From an uncultured Lysobacteraceae bacterium (lineage in GTDB: Bacteria > Pseudomonadota > Gammaproteobacteria > Xanthomonadales > Xanthomonadaceae), in NCBI GenBank assembly GCA_946480825.1, contig CAMLLG010000046.1, forward strand, positions 1 through 32,548: 32,548 nucleotides of DNA. The letters are read 5' to 3'. The first letter of the stretch is position 1. The number at the start of each line of letters is the position of its first letter. The translations under genes were made by a program, and so were the position numbers. Shown piece after piece: positions 25,260-32,548 of the stretch. The notes under the pieces were generated by a model, which was not told the origin of the DNA, did no database searches, and saw nothing but the letters and a program-made list of their open reading frames with translations.

Positions 25260-25757
25260 GCCTGTGCTCAATCGGAGGGCTCAATCGGGACGGTCGCGCC
25301 GCATGATCGCTGTCGCTTCAGCGCCGCGCTTGCTGTCCATCGTAGCGCTCCCCGCGAGGAGCACAACCATGGGATCAGCCCCTCCTGCGGGGGACGCATC
25401 TTGGTTTTCGCATTCGCCGGTCCGCCGACCGCCGGCTGCTGCCCGGCGCGGTCGATCCGGCACATCCCCCATGCGCCACCTGCCACGACCTGAGCGCGCG
25501 CGGCATCGCCCACCATCATCTTCGCGACCATAACGTGCTCAACGGCGCCTACGGCCGACTGCTGCTACTCGCGCGCGGCTATCGCCGCATCGACACAAAG
25601 GACAGATTTAAATTTCAAATTGCAGACTACATTCTCATCATCGACTCCATGCTTCAACACAGCCAACTGCACTGCACGACCAGCCGCAGCCCGCATAGGC
25701 TCTGCCCGACCTAAGCTTTCGCATGCGATTCGTCGGCCGAATATGTTAGAGCGATCT
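25260..25757. other. 498-base region without a supported gene, compositional junction
   Basis: No confident gene is present. The nadK-proximal part (25260-25560) is GC-rich like the chromosome, while 25575-25757 is AT-richer and grades into the AT-rich immunity gene. A TTTAAATTT-like tract at 25606-25616 marks the change. The plus frame around 25450-25585 contains a CATCH (CxxCH) tetrad and a long leucine run, but it has no start codon with context and no recognised family. The likely content is nadK upstream sequence plus residue of the imported toxin/immunity segment. Confidence 0.4.
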
Positions 25758-26054
25758 TTATTCCCCCACTTGCTCACCAATTCGGCGAAGCAAAGGCGCT
25801 GCATGAATTAGCATCAAAGAAACAGCTTGATCTTTGTCTTCAAGTATCGAAGAAAGAAACTGCCAGTCATCTCGCAACTGTCCATGCCCGAAATTTTCAG
25901 GAACCTTCGAGAATTCGTAGCGCTCATTATCAGCAACATCCCAATAACTGTCCTGATCAAACGCAACGAATTCATGACCAAGATCATTCTCTATGTGATC
26001 AAGAATTCGATTGACCGCAATTCGCATGTCTGAAATTCGTATTTTAAATTCCAT
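25758..26054 (-). CDS. probable immunity protein for the RHS toxin
   Basis: The protein has 98 residues. The ATG at 26054 (MEFKIRISDMR) overlaps the last 11 bases of the RHS gene. A GAGAG ribosome binding site lies inside the RHS reading frame, and a GTG 12 bases upstream is an alternative start. The protein is acidic, leaderless and small. It shows the pattern LDHIENDLGHEF, then DSYWDV (36-41), then GHGQLRDDW (56-64), which I recall from small proteins placed after RHS tips; the exact family is uncertain. The DNA is AT-rich (21 G+C in the 60 bases at 25801-25860), like the adjacent toxin tip, so both probably arrived together. The immunity function is inferred from position, overlap, size and composition. 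Confidence 0.72.
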   Translation of the reverse strand: MEFKIRISDMRIAVNRILDHIENDLGHEFVAFDQDSYWDVADNERYEFSKVPENFGHGQLRDDWQFLSSILEDKDQAVSLMLIHAAPLLRRIGEQVGE

Positions 26055-29000
26055 ATTTACTCTCACATGCTTGCAATTGTTTTCTAAAATTCTCTATCTG
26101 CCATTGCAAACTTGCAATTCGGCTTGCATAGATTTTGTTGTAAAGATTCATGTCGTCTTTTGCAAGCGCCGCAGCAAGAAAGCCTTTGTTATCCATGCCA
26201 AGTGGGTTGGCTATATATTCTCGAAGCTTTCTTTCATGATCACGCAACTGATCGCGCAGCCCCTTGCATGGATCCTGAGGCCCAGGTGGACATGAATTGA
26301 TGCCGGATTGGCCTTGTGAATTGATATTTTCAGAAGCGAAGGCAGGCGAATAAACCTCGCCTGGATTCATCCAGTCGTACAAGCTCGAACCGAATGCCTG
26401 GCCCGCCACTCGCTCCCAAGCATAGTTGAAACCCATCCCAATACCAGCGCCTACGGCGCCTGCGACGACAACAGGGTGTGGCGATGGAATGACCGCACCA
26501 GGAGCGGGAGCAAGCGGAACAGTAAACGCGGCTAGACCTTCAGGATCGATTGACGTCAACGGTCTACCTCCAACATAGCCGTAAGTGCTGATATCGCCAT
26601 TGAGCCCAATCGGATCGCTCTGCGGATACCGTCCTGTGCCGGGCTCGTAATCTCTGAAACCATTTTGATTGAAGCCTGATACCGCATCATACCGCTGCCC
26701 CGGAAACCGCATATCGAACACGAACGCGACGCTGTCGCCGTCCGGGTCGTGATCCGGCGCCGTATTGCCGAAGGCCTCGCCCGTCAACGCCCAGCGCCAC
26801 ACGGCCGTGCCGCCCACACCGCGCGTCGGATCGACCACCACCCGCGGCGTGCCCAGCGCGTCGGCTTCGATGTAATGCAGCTTCTGCGCAGCGCCTGAAC
26901 CCGTGAGCACACCCACCGGCAGACTGCCGAGCCACACGATCTGCTGCACCGGGGCGCCGCTGGCGTCGTATTCGCCCAGCCACTGCCCGCCTTCGTCGTA
27001 CAGACTGTAACGGTCGTCGTTCGCCGCCAGCCACGTCCGCACCTGTTCGCCGCGGCCGTTGTAGGCATAGTTGCGTTTCACGATGCCGGATTCGAGATAC
27101 TGGCTCATCCGGTTCAGATCGTTGTAGGCGAAGGCTTTCGCCGTGCCGCCGATCTGCGTGGTGTTCCCCGCGTTGTCGTAGCTGCGCGCCGTCGCGCCGA
27201 CGCTGTTCAGGCGATGACTGCCGCTGCCGTAACCGTAGGCCGTCGTCGCGCCGCTCACGGTCGCGCTCGTGCGATTGCCGGTCGGGTCATACGCATAGGC
27301 TTCCAGCACCGCGGCGGTGGTGCCGTCCTTCGTTTCGACGAGACGATTCAGGCCGTCATAACCGAAGGCGCGCAGCGGCGGTTCGGCCTGCGCCGCGGTC
27401 CGCAACGTCCTGAGATTGCCGACCTCGTCGAACTCGTAGCCCAGGCTCAAGCCGCCGGGGCCGATCACCTCGACGAAGCCCGGCTGATAGTTCCGGTTGA
27501 GACTGCGCTTCATCACCCGGCCATTGCCGTAAACCCACTCGGCGACCGGGCCGAAGGGGTAATACGTGGCATCGGCGAGCACGACCTGCCGGGTTCCGCC
27601 CGCGGGCGTCGCGCCGACTTCGCTCACGCGGCCCAGCGCATCGTGGACGTAGTCCACCAAGGCACCATCGGGATAGACCATGCCGGTCATCTGCCCGGCG
27701 ACGTTGAACAGATAACGCAGCGTGAAGGTCTGGCCATTCGTGACCTGCACCTTGCGCACGAGGTTGCCGAACCGGTCGTAGCAGTAGCTCGTGCTGCCGC
27801 TGCCATCGACGATCTTCGTCAGCCGGCCGACGCCGAAGCCTTCACCGCTCTGGCAGACCGCCTGCGTCGTGTCGTAGACGTAGCCGGTGTTGAGCGCCGC
27901 GGTCGGATAGGCGATCGAGGTCAGCCGATTCAACGCATCGTAGCCGTAGGTCGTGGTCACGCCGCGCGCATCGGCCTGCGAGGCCCGGTTGCCGGCGCTG
28001 TCGTAGGTATAGGTCACGGTCCCCGTGTCCGGGCTCTGCAGTTGGGTCAGATCGCCGAAGCCGTTGTAGGTGTAATTGGTATCGAGACCCTTCGGGTCGT
28101 TGACCTGGGTGAGATTGTCCAGCACGTCGTAGCTGAACTTCGTTTCGGCCGCGATGCCGTTCACGTCCTGCAGGGTGCGGCTGAGACGGTTCAGCGGGTC
28201 GACGTTGTTGTCGGTGACATGCAGCAACGCATCGGTCGTGGTATCGGGATTGCCGGCAGCGTCGTAGGCGAAGGTGGTGTTGCGGCCGTAGGCATCGGTC
28301 TGTGCCTGCAACTGTCCCAGGCTGTTGTAGGTGCGCGCGAGCGTGCGCAACAGCAGGCCCTGATCGTCGCGGGTCTGCTCCGCGATGCGATCGCCCGCCG
28401 CATTCAGCGTGTAGGCGATGCTGTTGCCCTCGCCATCGGCGATGCCCGTCAAGCGATGCGCGCCATCGTAGGTATACGACGTGAACGCGCCGTCGGGCTG
28501 GGTGACCTTCTTGACCATCCCCACGGGCCAATACTCCAGACGAGTGATCCGGTCGTCGGTCTCCACCGCATTGTTCGCGCCGCGCGTCTTGCGCGCCGTC
28601 AGCCTTCCGCGGGCGTCGTAATCGAAGTCGGTGACGACGCCGTCGGGATCGATCGTCGTCAACGGCTTGCCGTACATGTTGTAGGCTGCGATCTCGAAGA
28701 CCTGACCGAGCGCGTTCGTCGTTTTCCACACCTGTCCCCTGCGGTAGGGGCAAGTGGAAGGCGCAGTCGCGCAATCGGGATGATCCGCCATGCGATACGT
28801 GTAGGCGATCGTATCCACCACGTCGGTGCGTGGACCGTTCACGGACTGGATGTAGCCGACGAACGGACAGGTGCCGGCGGTGACATCGGCCTGTTCGCAG
28901 TAGGTTGTCGTCACCGTTCGCGATTGCGACGTTGCCGGGTCCGTGGTCGTGCTGGTCAGCACTTGGCCCCGGCTGTTGTAGGTGAAGCTCCGCTGCTGTT

Positions 29001-30897
29001 TGGTGACGTGGTTGGCGCCGGATTTCGCCTGGATCTGCACCGATGTCACGCGATAGTTCGCATCGCGCGCCGTGACCGTCCTGCGCTCGACCGTGGTGCC
29101 GTAGGCGTCGTAACGTGCATTGGAATACGCCTTGTCGGCCGTGTATTCATGGCGGGTGATCATGTTGCGCTTGTCGCGGCTTTCGAACACCAGCGCGCCG
29201 TCGAAGGTGTTGCCGACCGAACCATCGGAGGCCGTCAGTCCGGTGACGCGGCGGAAACCGCTGCTGCTGGACAGGGCGTATTGGCGGGTTTCGCCGTGAT
29301 GACCGGTGACCGTCACCTGGGTATCGCCGGTATAGGCCAGTTCGGTTTTCTGGACGATGCCGCCCGCAGTGTGCGCCTGGCTGAGACGGGCGCGGCCCTT
29401 GGTGTCGTAAGCGAAAGTCAGATAACGCTGACCGTTGTCGCTGATCCCGGTCAAGGCGTTCGGATCGTTCGCGTCGGAATAGCCCGCCTCATTGTAATGG
29501 TAGGTCCGGATGCTGCCGTCCGCGTACTGCACAGATTGCAGATTGCGGTCGCTGTCGTAGGCATACTGAACCGTGTTGCCGTCCGGCAACTGCACCGCGC
29601 TCAACCGAAACCCTGAATAGACGAGCTGCAACTTCAGCCCTGTGGCATCGGCCACGGTGAGCAGGCGTTCGCCGTCGTAGCCGAAGGTCAACTTGCCGCC
29701 GGTGCCCAAGTCCTCGATCCGCAGCAGTCGCCCGGTGTCGCTGAAGTACCGGACGGCATCGCCGCCATCGCTGAGCTTGAAGACGTATTTGCCGCCCTCC
29801 ACCACCAGGTCCACGACTTTCTTCGCATCTTCCGGCGATACGAAGCGCGGCGTGCTGCCGATGCGCTTGTAGGTCTCGAAATATCCGCTGTCGGTGATCC
29901 GCGCGAGCCGGGTGTTGTAGGGCGAGCCGACGATCCGCTCCGAATACGTATGCGTCCAGCCGGGCGCCAGTTCGGGACGCTGCCCGGTCTGTTGCAGGGA
30001 ATGGTAGGCGCGCAAGAACGGGCGGCCCGCGAATTCGAAATCGGTCTCGAACCGGGCCTTGTCGCCGGTCGTGGGAAAACAGGGCGCACCGCCTTCCTCG
30101 GAGGGCACATTGGGCGTCGTAGGACACATGGCACGCTTTCGAGTCGTGATCTTCAGATCGACCGCGGCGGTGCAGACCTCATCCAGCTTGACCGGAGACG
30201 ATGACGCAGGATTGTAGGTCGCATGCGGGCCGGTTCTGGCCACGAATCCGGCCGGGCACTGATACGAAGCGAATTTGTTGAGCAGGTAATCGTTGCCGCC
30301 GGTCGGCGAACCGGAAGCGTTGAAAAACCGGATATGCAGGGTCGTCTGCAGCGCAGGATTGTTGTCGTGGTTGTACCGCAGGGAACCCTGCACACCGCCA
30401 TGCGTGGCGGATTCCGAAAACGGCGTGAAGTAGTGCTTGTCGACCCAGTGCTGGACCGTACCGCCATGCGCGGCGTGCTCCGCGGCAACGATGGCCTGGA
30501 CCATCTGCCCCTGATCCGCACAGGCGTTCGGGCGCACCGGGTCACCACTCGGCGCACAGAACTGCGGCGCCGGGCTGCTGGTGAAGCTGGGCGTGTAAAC
30601 GGCCGTATTGGTCGAGGCTGCGGGCTGGTCCTCAACGCCGAAATGCAGTTCCAGCAATTGCAGACCGTCGGTCCGTTCGAAAAAAGCGGGCTCTTTCTGG
30701 ACCAGGAAATCCGCATAATTCGGATTCGCGGCCTTCATCCTGCCGATCGCGTACGCCCTCGTCCCGCAGTCGTTGCCATAGCAGTACTCCGTTTCGTCCG
30801 TCGGCACGATCTGGGCATGCGCCCATGTCGCAAAGAGGAACAATGCGACACCGTAGGCCACGCTGAACCATCGAATCCCACGCATCGTCGAATCCAT
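26044..30897 (-). CDS. secreted RHS-repeat polymorphic toxin
   Basis: The protein has 1,617 residues. The ATG at 30897 is preceded by AGGGGGCGAG and opens a Sec signal peptide (RWFSVAYGVALFLFATWAHA, cleavage after Ala28). A unique, Cys-containing N-terminal domain follows (29-260), then a DUF6531-like start (around 270-330) and YD repeats to about 1330. The canonical RHS-associated core includes EADALGTPRVVVD, FPGQRYDA, GRYPQSDPIGL and finally SIDPEGL, ending at residue 1455. In RHS proteins cleavage after such a DPxGL motif releases the tip. The remaining 162 residues are the variable tip, with a Gly-rich hydrophobic stretch and a helical end containing LRDHERKLREYIANP and DNKGFL. The immunity gene overlaps the 3' end. 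The tip DNA is AT-rich. The tip activity is not recognised. Confidence 0.88.
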   Translation of the reverse strand: MDSTMRGIRWFSVAYGVALFLFATWAHAQIVPTDETEYCYGNDCGTRAYAIGRMKAANPNYADFLVQKEPAFFERTDGLQLLELHFGVEDQPAASTNTAVYTPSFTSSPAPQFCAPSGDPVRPNACADQGQMVQAIVAAEHAAHGGTVQHWVDKHYFTPFSESATHGGVQGSLRYNHDNNPALQTTLHIRFFNASGSPTGGNDYLLNKFASYQCPAGFVARTGPHATYNPASSSPVKLDEVCTAAVDLKITTRKRAMCPTTPNVPSEEGGAPCFPTTGDKARFETDFEFAGRPFLRAYHSLQQTGQRPELAPGWTHTYSERIVGSPYNTRLARITDSGYFETYKRIGSTPRFVSPEDAKKVVDLVVEGGKYVFKLSDGGDAVRYFSDTGRLLRIEDLGTGGKLTFGYDGERLLTVADATGLKLQLVYSGFRLSAVQLPDGNTVQYAYDSDRNLQSVQYADGSIRTYHYNEAGYSDANDPNALTGISDNGQRYLTFAYDTKGRARLSQAHTAGGIVQKTELAYTGDTQVTVTGHHGETRQYALSSSSGFRRVTGLTASDGSVGNTFDGALVFESRDKRNMITRHEYTADKAYSNARYDAYGTTVERRTVTARDANYRVTSVQIQAKSGANHVTKQQRSFTYNSRGQVLTSTTTDPATSQSRTVTTTYCEQADVTAGTCPFVGYIQSVNGPRTDVVDTIAYTYRMADHPDCATAPSTCPYRRGQVWKTTNALGQVFEIAAYNMYGKPLTTIDPDGVVTDFDYDARGRLTARKTRGANNAVETDDRITRLEYWPVGMVKKVTQPDGAFTSYTYDGAHRLTGIADGEGNSIAYTLNAAGDRIAEQTRDDQGLLLRTLARTYNSLGQLQAQTDAYGRNTTFAYDAAGNPDTTTDALLHVTDNNVDPLNRLSRTLQDVNGIAAETKFSYDVLDNLTQVNDPKGLDTNYTYNGFGDLTQLQSPDTGTVTYTYDSAGNRASQADARGVTTTYGYDALNRLTSIAYPTAALNTGYVYDTTQAVCQSGEGFGVGRLTKIVDGSGSTSYCYDRFGNLVRKVQVTNGQTFTLRYLFNVAGQMTGMVYPDGALVDYVHDALGRVSEVGATPAGGTRQVVLADATYYPFGPVAEWVYGNGRVMKRSLNRNYQPGFVEVIGPGGLSLGYEFDEVGNLRTLRTAAQAEPPLRAFGYDGLNRLVETKDGTTAAVLEAYAYDPTGNRTSATVSGATTAYGYGSGSHRLNSVGATARSYDNAGNTTQIGGTAKAFAYNDLNRMSQYLESGIVKRNYAYNGRGEQVRTWLAANDDRYSLYDEGGQWLGEYDASGAPVQQIVWLGSLPVGVLTGSGAAQKLHYIEADALGTPRVVVDPTRGVGGTAVWRWALTGEAFGNTAPDHDPDGDSVAFVFDMRFPGQRYDAVSGFNQNGFRDYEPGTGRYPQSDPIGLNGDISTYGYVGGRPLTSIDPEGLAAFTVPLAPAPGAVIPSPHPVVVAGAVGAGIGMGFNYAWERVAGQAFGSSLYDWMNPGEVYSPAFASENINSQGQSGINSCPPGPQDPCKGLRDQLRDHERKLREYIANPLGMDNKGFLAAALAKDDMNLYNKIYASRIASLQWQIENFRKQLQACESKYGI

Positions 30898-31180
30898 CTC
30901 GCCCCCTGAATGAGGATGTTGGCGCTTCCGCGGCGCCGCTGCATAGAGTCATCCAGGACTGTTTCGACATCGTGAGCGATCAGACTATCGCGTTGTCCCA
31001 TCGAAAGTGAAGGTGCGGACATGACCGCTCATCGGCGCATCGATCGGTGCTGCCTTCGACGGCATTCCGATCGATTCACGTCCGCGATCGAAATGTATTC
31101 CCCAACGCGAACGGCCCCGGTCTCCCGGGGCCGTTCGTGAAGCATCGCGATGATGGCGAAGCGATTGCGGCGTTGTGCGA
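30898..31180 (-). other. intergenic region between glutamate dehydrogenase and RHS gene
   Basis: The 283 bases hold no supported gene. They contain the hairpin at 31108-31137 and, on the minus strand just before the RHS start, the purine-rich ribosome binding site AGGGGGCGAG. No promoter could be called with confidence. Confidence 0.5.
31108..31137 (-). terminator. candidate terminator hairpin after the glutamate dehydrogenase gene
   Basis: A perfect 13-bp stem (31108-31120 with 31125-31137) with a 4-base loop lies about 44 bases past the glutamate dehydrogenase stop. It is very GC-rich, but the minus strand continues with CGTTGGGG instead of a T-run, so it is a strong hairpin with a weak terminator tail. 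Confidence 0.5.
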
Positions 31181-32548
31181 TCAGCCTTCCGCCGACAGCA
31201 TCGACAGCCGGCGCACCGCGACCGATGCGGTCGGGTAGTCCATCGACTTCTGCGCCGCCAGTTCGGCCAGCATGCCCAGCGTGAAGCGTAGCGAAGCATC
31301 GTCGCGTTCGATCCATGCCTTGACCTTGGCGTCGATGTTGGCGCCCGGCGCATCCAGCACCTGCATGGTCAGCAGACGCTGCTGCGCGGCCAGTTCGTCG
31401 CGCAGCGAACCGCGCGCGACCGCGTGCCAGCGGCCGTCGACCGCGAGGGTGTCGATCTGCGCGTACAACCACGGCAGTTGCAGCGCGTCGCCGAGGCGGA
31501 AGTGAGCACGCGCCACATCGACCGGCTTGAGTTTGCGCGCGCGCGCCACTTCGATGATGTCGCAGCACCATTCGAGATAGGGCAGCGCGGCCAGCTGTTT
31601 CGCAACCGCTTCCGGCAGGCCTTTCTCCTTCCAGTTGGCGAAGCTGGCGTCGTGGGCCGGCCGCATCGACGCCGGCAGGATGCCGGAACCGGCGCGGATC
31701 TCGCGGAACCCCTGGTGATAGCGCTCGACCGCGGCGGTGATGTCCGGAATGGCGCCGGGGCGCGACAGCAGCCAGCGCGTCATCGAACGCTGCAGATTCC
31801 AGATGGTCTGCAGCGCATCGACCTGCACCGACTCCGGCACCTGGCCGTCGAGCGCGTCGATCTGCGTCCACAGCTCGCGCGCATCCAGGGTCTCGCGGGT
31901 GATGGTGAAGGCCTTCGCGACCTCGCCCGGTGAGCGACCGGTGTCTTCGGTCATGCGCAGGGTGAAGGTCGCGCCCATGCGGTTGACCATCGAGTTGGTC
32001 ACCGCGGTGGCGATGATCTCGCGCTTCAGGCGATGCTGTTCCATCGACTTCGCGTACTTCTTCTGCAGCGGCGCCGGGAAATAGCGCACCAGCTCCTTCG
32101 ACAGATAGGGGTCCTCGGGTACGTCGGACTCGAGCAGTTGCTGGAACAGCACGATCTTCGAATACGACAGCAGCACCGACAGTTCCGGCCGGGTCAGCCC
32201 GAGGCGACGGGATTTGCGTTCGGCGATCTCGGCATCGCTGGGCAGGAATTCGATCTGGCGATCGAGCAGGCCCTGCGATTCCAGGGTGCGGATGAAGTGC
32301 TGTTTCGAGCCGAGGCGCGTCAGGCTCATCCGCTGCATCAGGCTGAGGGCCTGGTTCTGGCGGTAGTTGTCGTTGAGCACCAGTGCCGCGACTTCGTCGG
32401 TCATCGCCGCCAGCAGCTTGTTGCGCTCCGGCATCGTCAGCTTCTTCTTCTGCACTTCGCCGTTGAGCAGGATCTTGATGTTGACCTCGTGGTCCGAGGT
32501 GTCCACGCCGGCGGAGTTGTCGATGAAGTCGGTGTTGAGCAGCACGCC
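31181..32548 (-). CDS. NAD-dependent glutamate dehydrogenase, large type, C-terminal part
   Basis: The visible 455 residues run from the window edge to a TGA at 31181-31183, and the frame is open to the edge. The segment TDFIDNSAGVDTSDHEVNIK, followed by a long helical C-terminus (LGLTRPELSVLLSYSKI, then DTGRSPGEVAKAF), is characteristic of the 180-kDa class of bacterial NAD-glutamate dehydrogenases (about 1,600 residues). These enzymes oxidise glutamate to 2-oxoglutarate and ammonia in the cytosol. The N-terminal regulatory and most of the catalytic part lie outside the window. It is followed by a hairpin and then by the RHS gene on the same strand, from which it is probably transcriptionally separate. 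Confidence 0.9.
   Translation of the reverse strand, partial: GVLLNTDFIDNSAGVDTSDHEVNIKILLNGEVQKKKLTMPERNKLLAAMTDEVAALVLNDNYRQNQALSLMQRMSLTRLGSKQHFIRTLESQGLLDRQIEFLPSDAEIAERKSRRLGLTRPELSVLLSYSKIVLFQQLLESDVPEDPYLSKELVRYFPAPLQKKYAKSMEQHRLKREIIATAVTNSMVNRMGATFTLRMTEDTGRSPGEVAKAFTITRETLDARELWTQIDALDGQVPESVQVDALQTIWNLQRSMTRWLLSRPGAIPDITAAVERYHQGFREIRAGSGILPASMRPAHDASFANWKEKGLPEAVAKQLAALPYLEWCCDIIEVARARKLKPVDVARAHFRLGDALQLPWLYAQIDTLAVDGRWHAVARGSLRDELAAQQRLLTMQVLDAPGANIDAKVKAWIERDDASLRFTLGMLAELAAQKSMDYPTASVAVRRLSMLSAEG

Noticed and set aside
25450..25585. CxxCH haem-type motif in a plus-strand frame
   Set aside because: No plausible start, signal peptide or cytochrome context; a single tetrad in GC-rich sequence is likely chance.
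25690..25760. Sequence on the minus strand reminiscent of the left half of an integron attC site (TAAC...TTCGGCCGAC)
   Set aside because: The core site does not match RYYYAAC and no inverse core site was found at a suitable distance.
25565..25804. A 79-residue minus-strand frame overlapping the end of the RHS immunity gene
   Set aside because: It overlaps the better-supported immunity gene in another frame, spans the composition junction, and shows no recognisable pattern.
27214..29616. An 800-codon plus-strand frame opposite the second RHS gene
   Set aside because: Also codon-aligned antisense to the RHS gene. The minus-strand reading has unmistakable YD repeats.

Overview
The window looks like a chromosomal segment of a high-GC gammaproteobacterium of the Lysobacter/Luteimonas/Xanthomonadaceae type. 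This is an inference from protein content (the very large NAD-glutamate dehydrogenase, a DUF4785 protein paired with a secreted lipase-like hydrolase, a DUF4080 radical SAM protein), high GC, and a xanthomonad-style palindromic repeat. No rRNA, tRNA, CRISPR array or insertion sequence was seen.

Left part (1-6928), mostly housekeeping or hypothetical genes. It starts with the 3' end of a DUF2461 gene. A two-gene plus-strand operon follows, encoding a secreted alpha/beta hydrolase and a DUF4785 exported protein, and it ends in a strong hairpin terminator and a 28-nt-arm palindromic repeat. A minus-strand cytosolic 5'-nucleotidase is divergent from a small two-helix membrane protein. A minus-strand radical SAM protein is divergent from a TPR protein.

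Centre (6998-24108): a single 16.7-kb minus-strand gene encodes a 5,578-residue polymorphic-toxin-like protein, followed by a small acidic protein that is probably its immunity factor. The toxin stop and immunity start overlap by one base (TAATG). The giant protein reads: an unusual N-terminus without a Sec signal, about 3,000 residues of YD/RHS repeats, a block of 12 cadherin/Ig-like (CADG/He_PIG) modules, a second short YD stretch, a LysM domain, a hydrophobic Gly/Ala-rich segment, an acidic linker and a C-terminal candidate toxin of about 120-180 residues.

Right part (24489-32548): nadK lies between the giant toxin and a second, smaller RHS toxin locus. The second RHS protein (1,617 residues) has a Sec signal peptide and a canonical RHS core, then a 162-residue variable tip whose DNA is much more AT-rich than the rest of the window. 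Its likely immunity gene overlaps it by 11 bases. The window closes with the C-terminal part of a large NAD-dependent glutamate dehydrogenase.

The theme is two independent contact- or secretion-dependent toxin/immunity modules on the same strand around a conserved nadK. They differ in architecture, in apparent export route and in recency of tip exchange. The most unusual object is the giant protein, whose YD shell is interrupted by a 1.26-thousand-residue array of adhesin-type domains and which carries LysM and membrane-active-looking modules in place of a normal RHS core.
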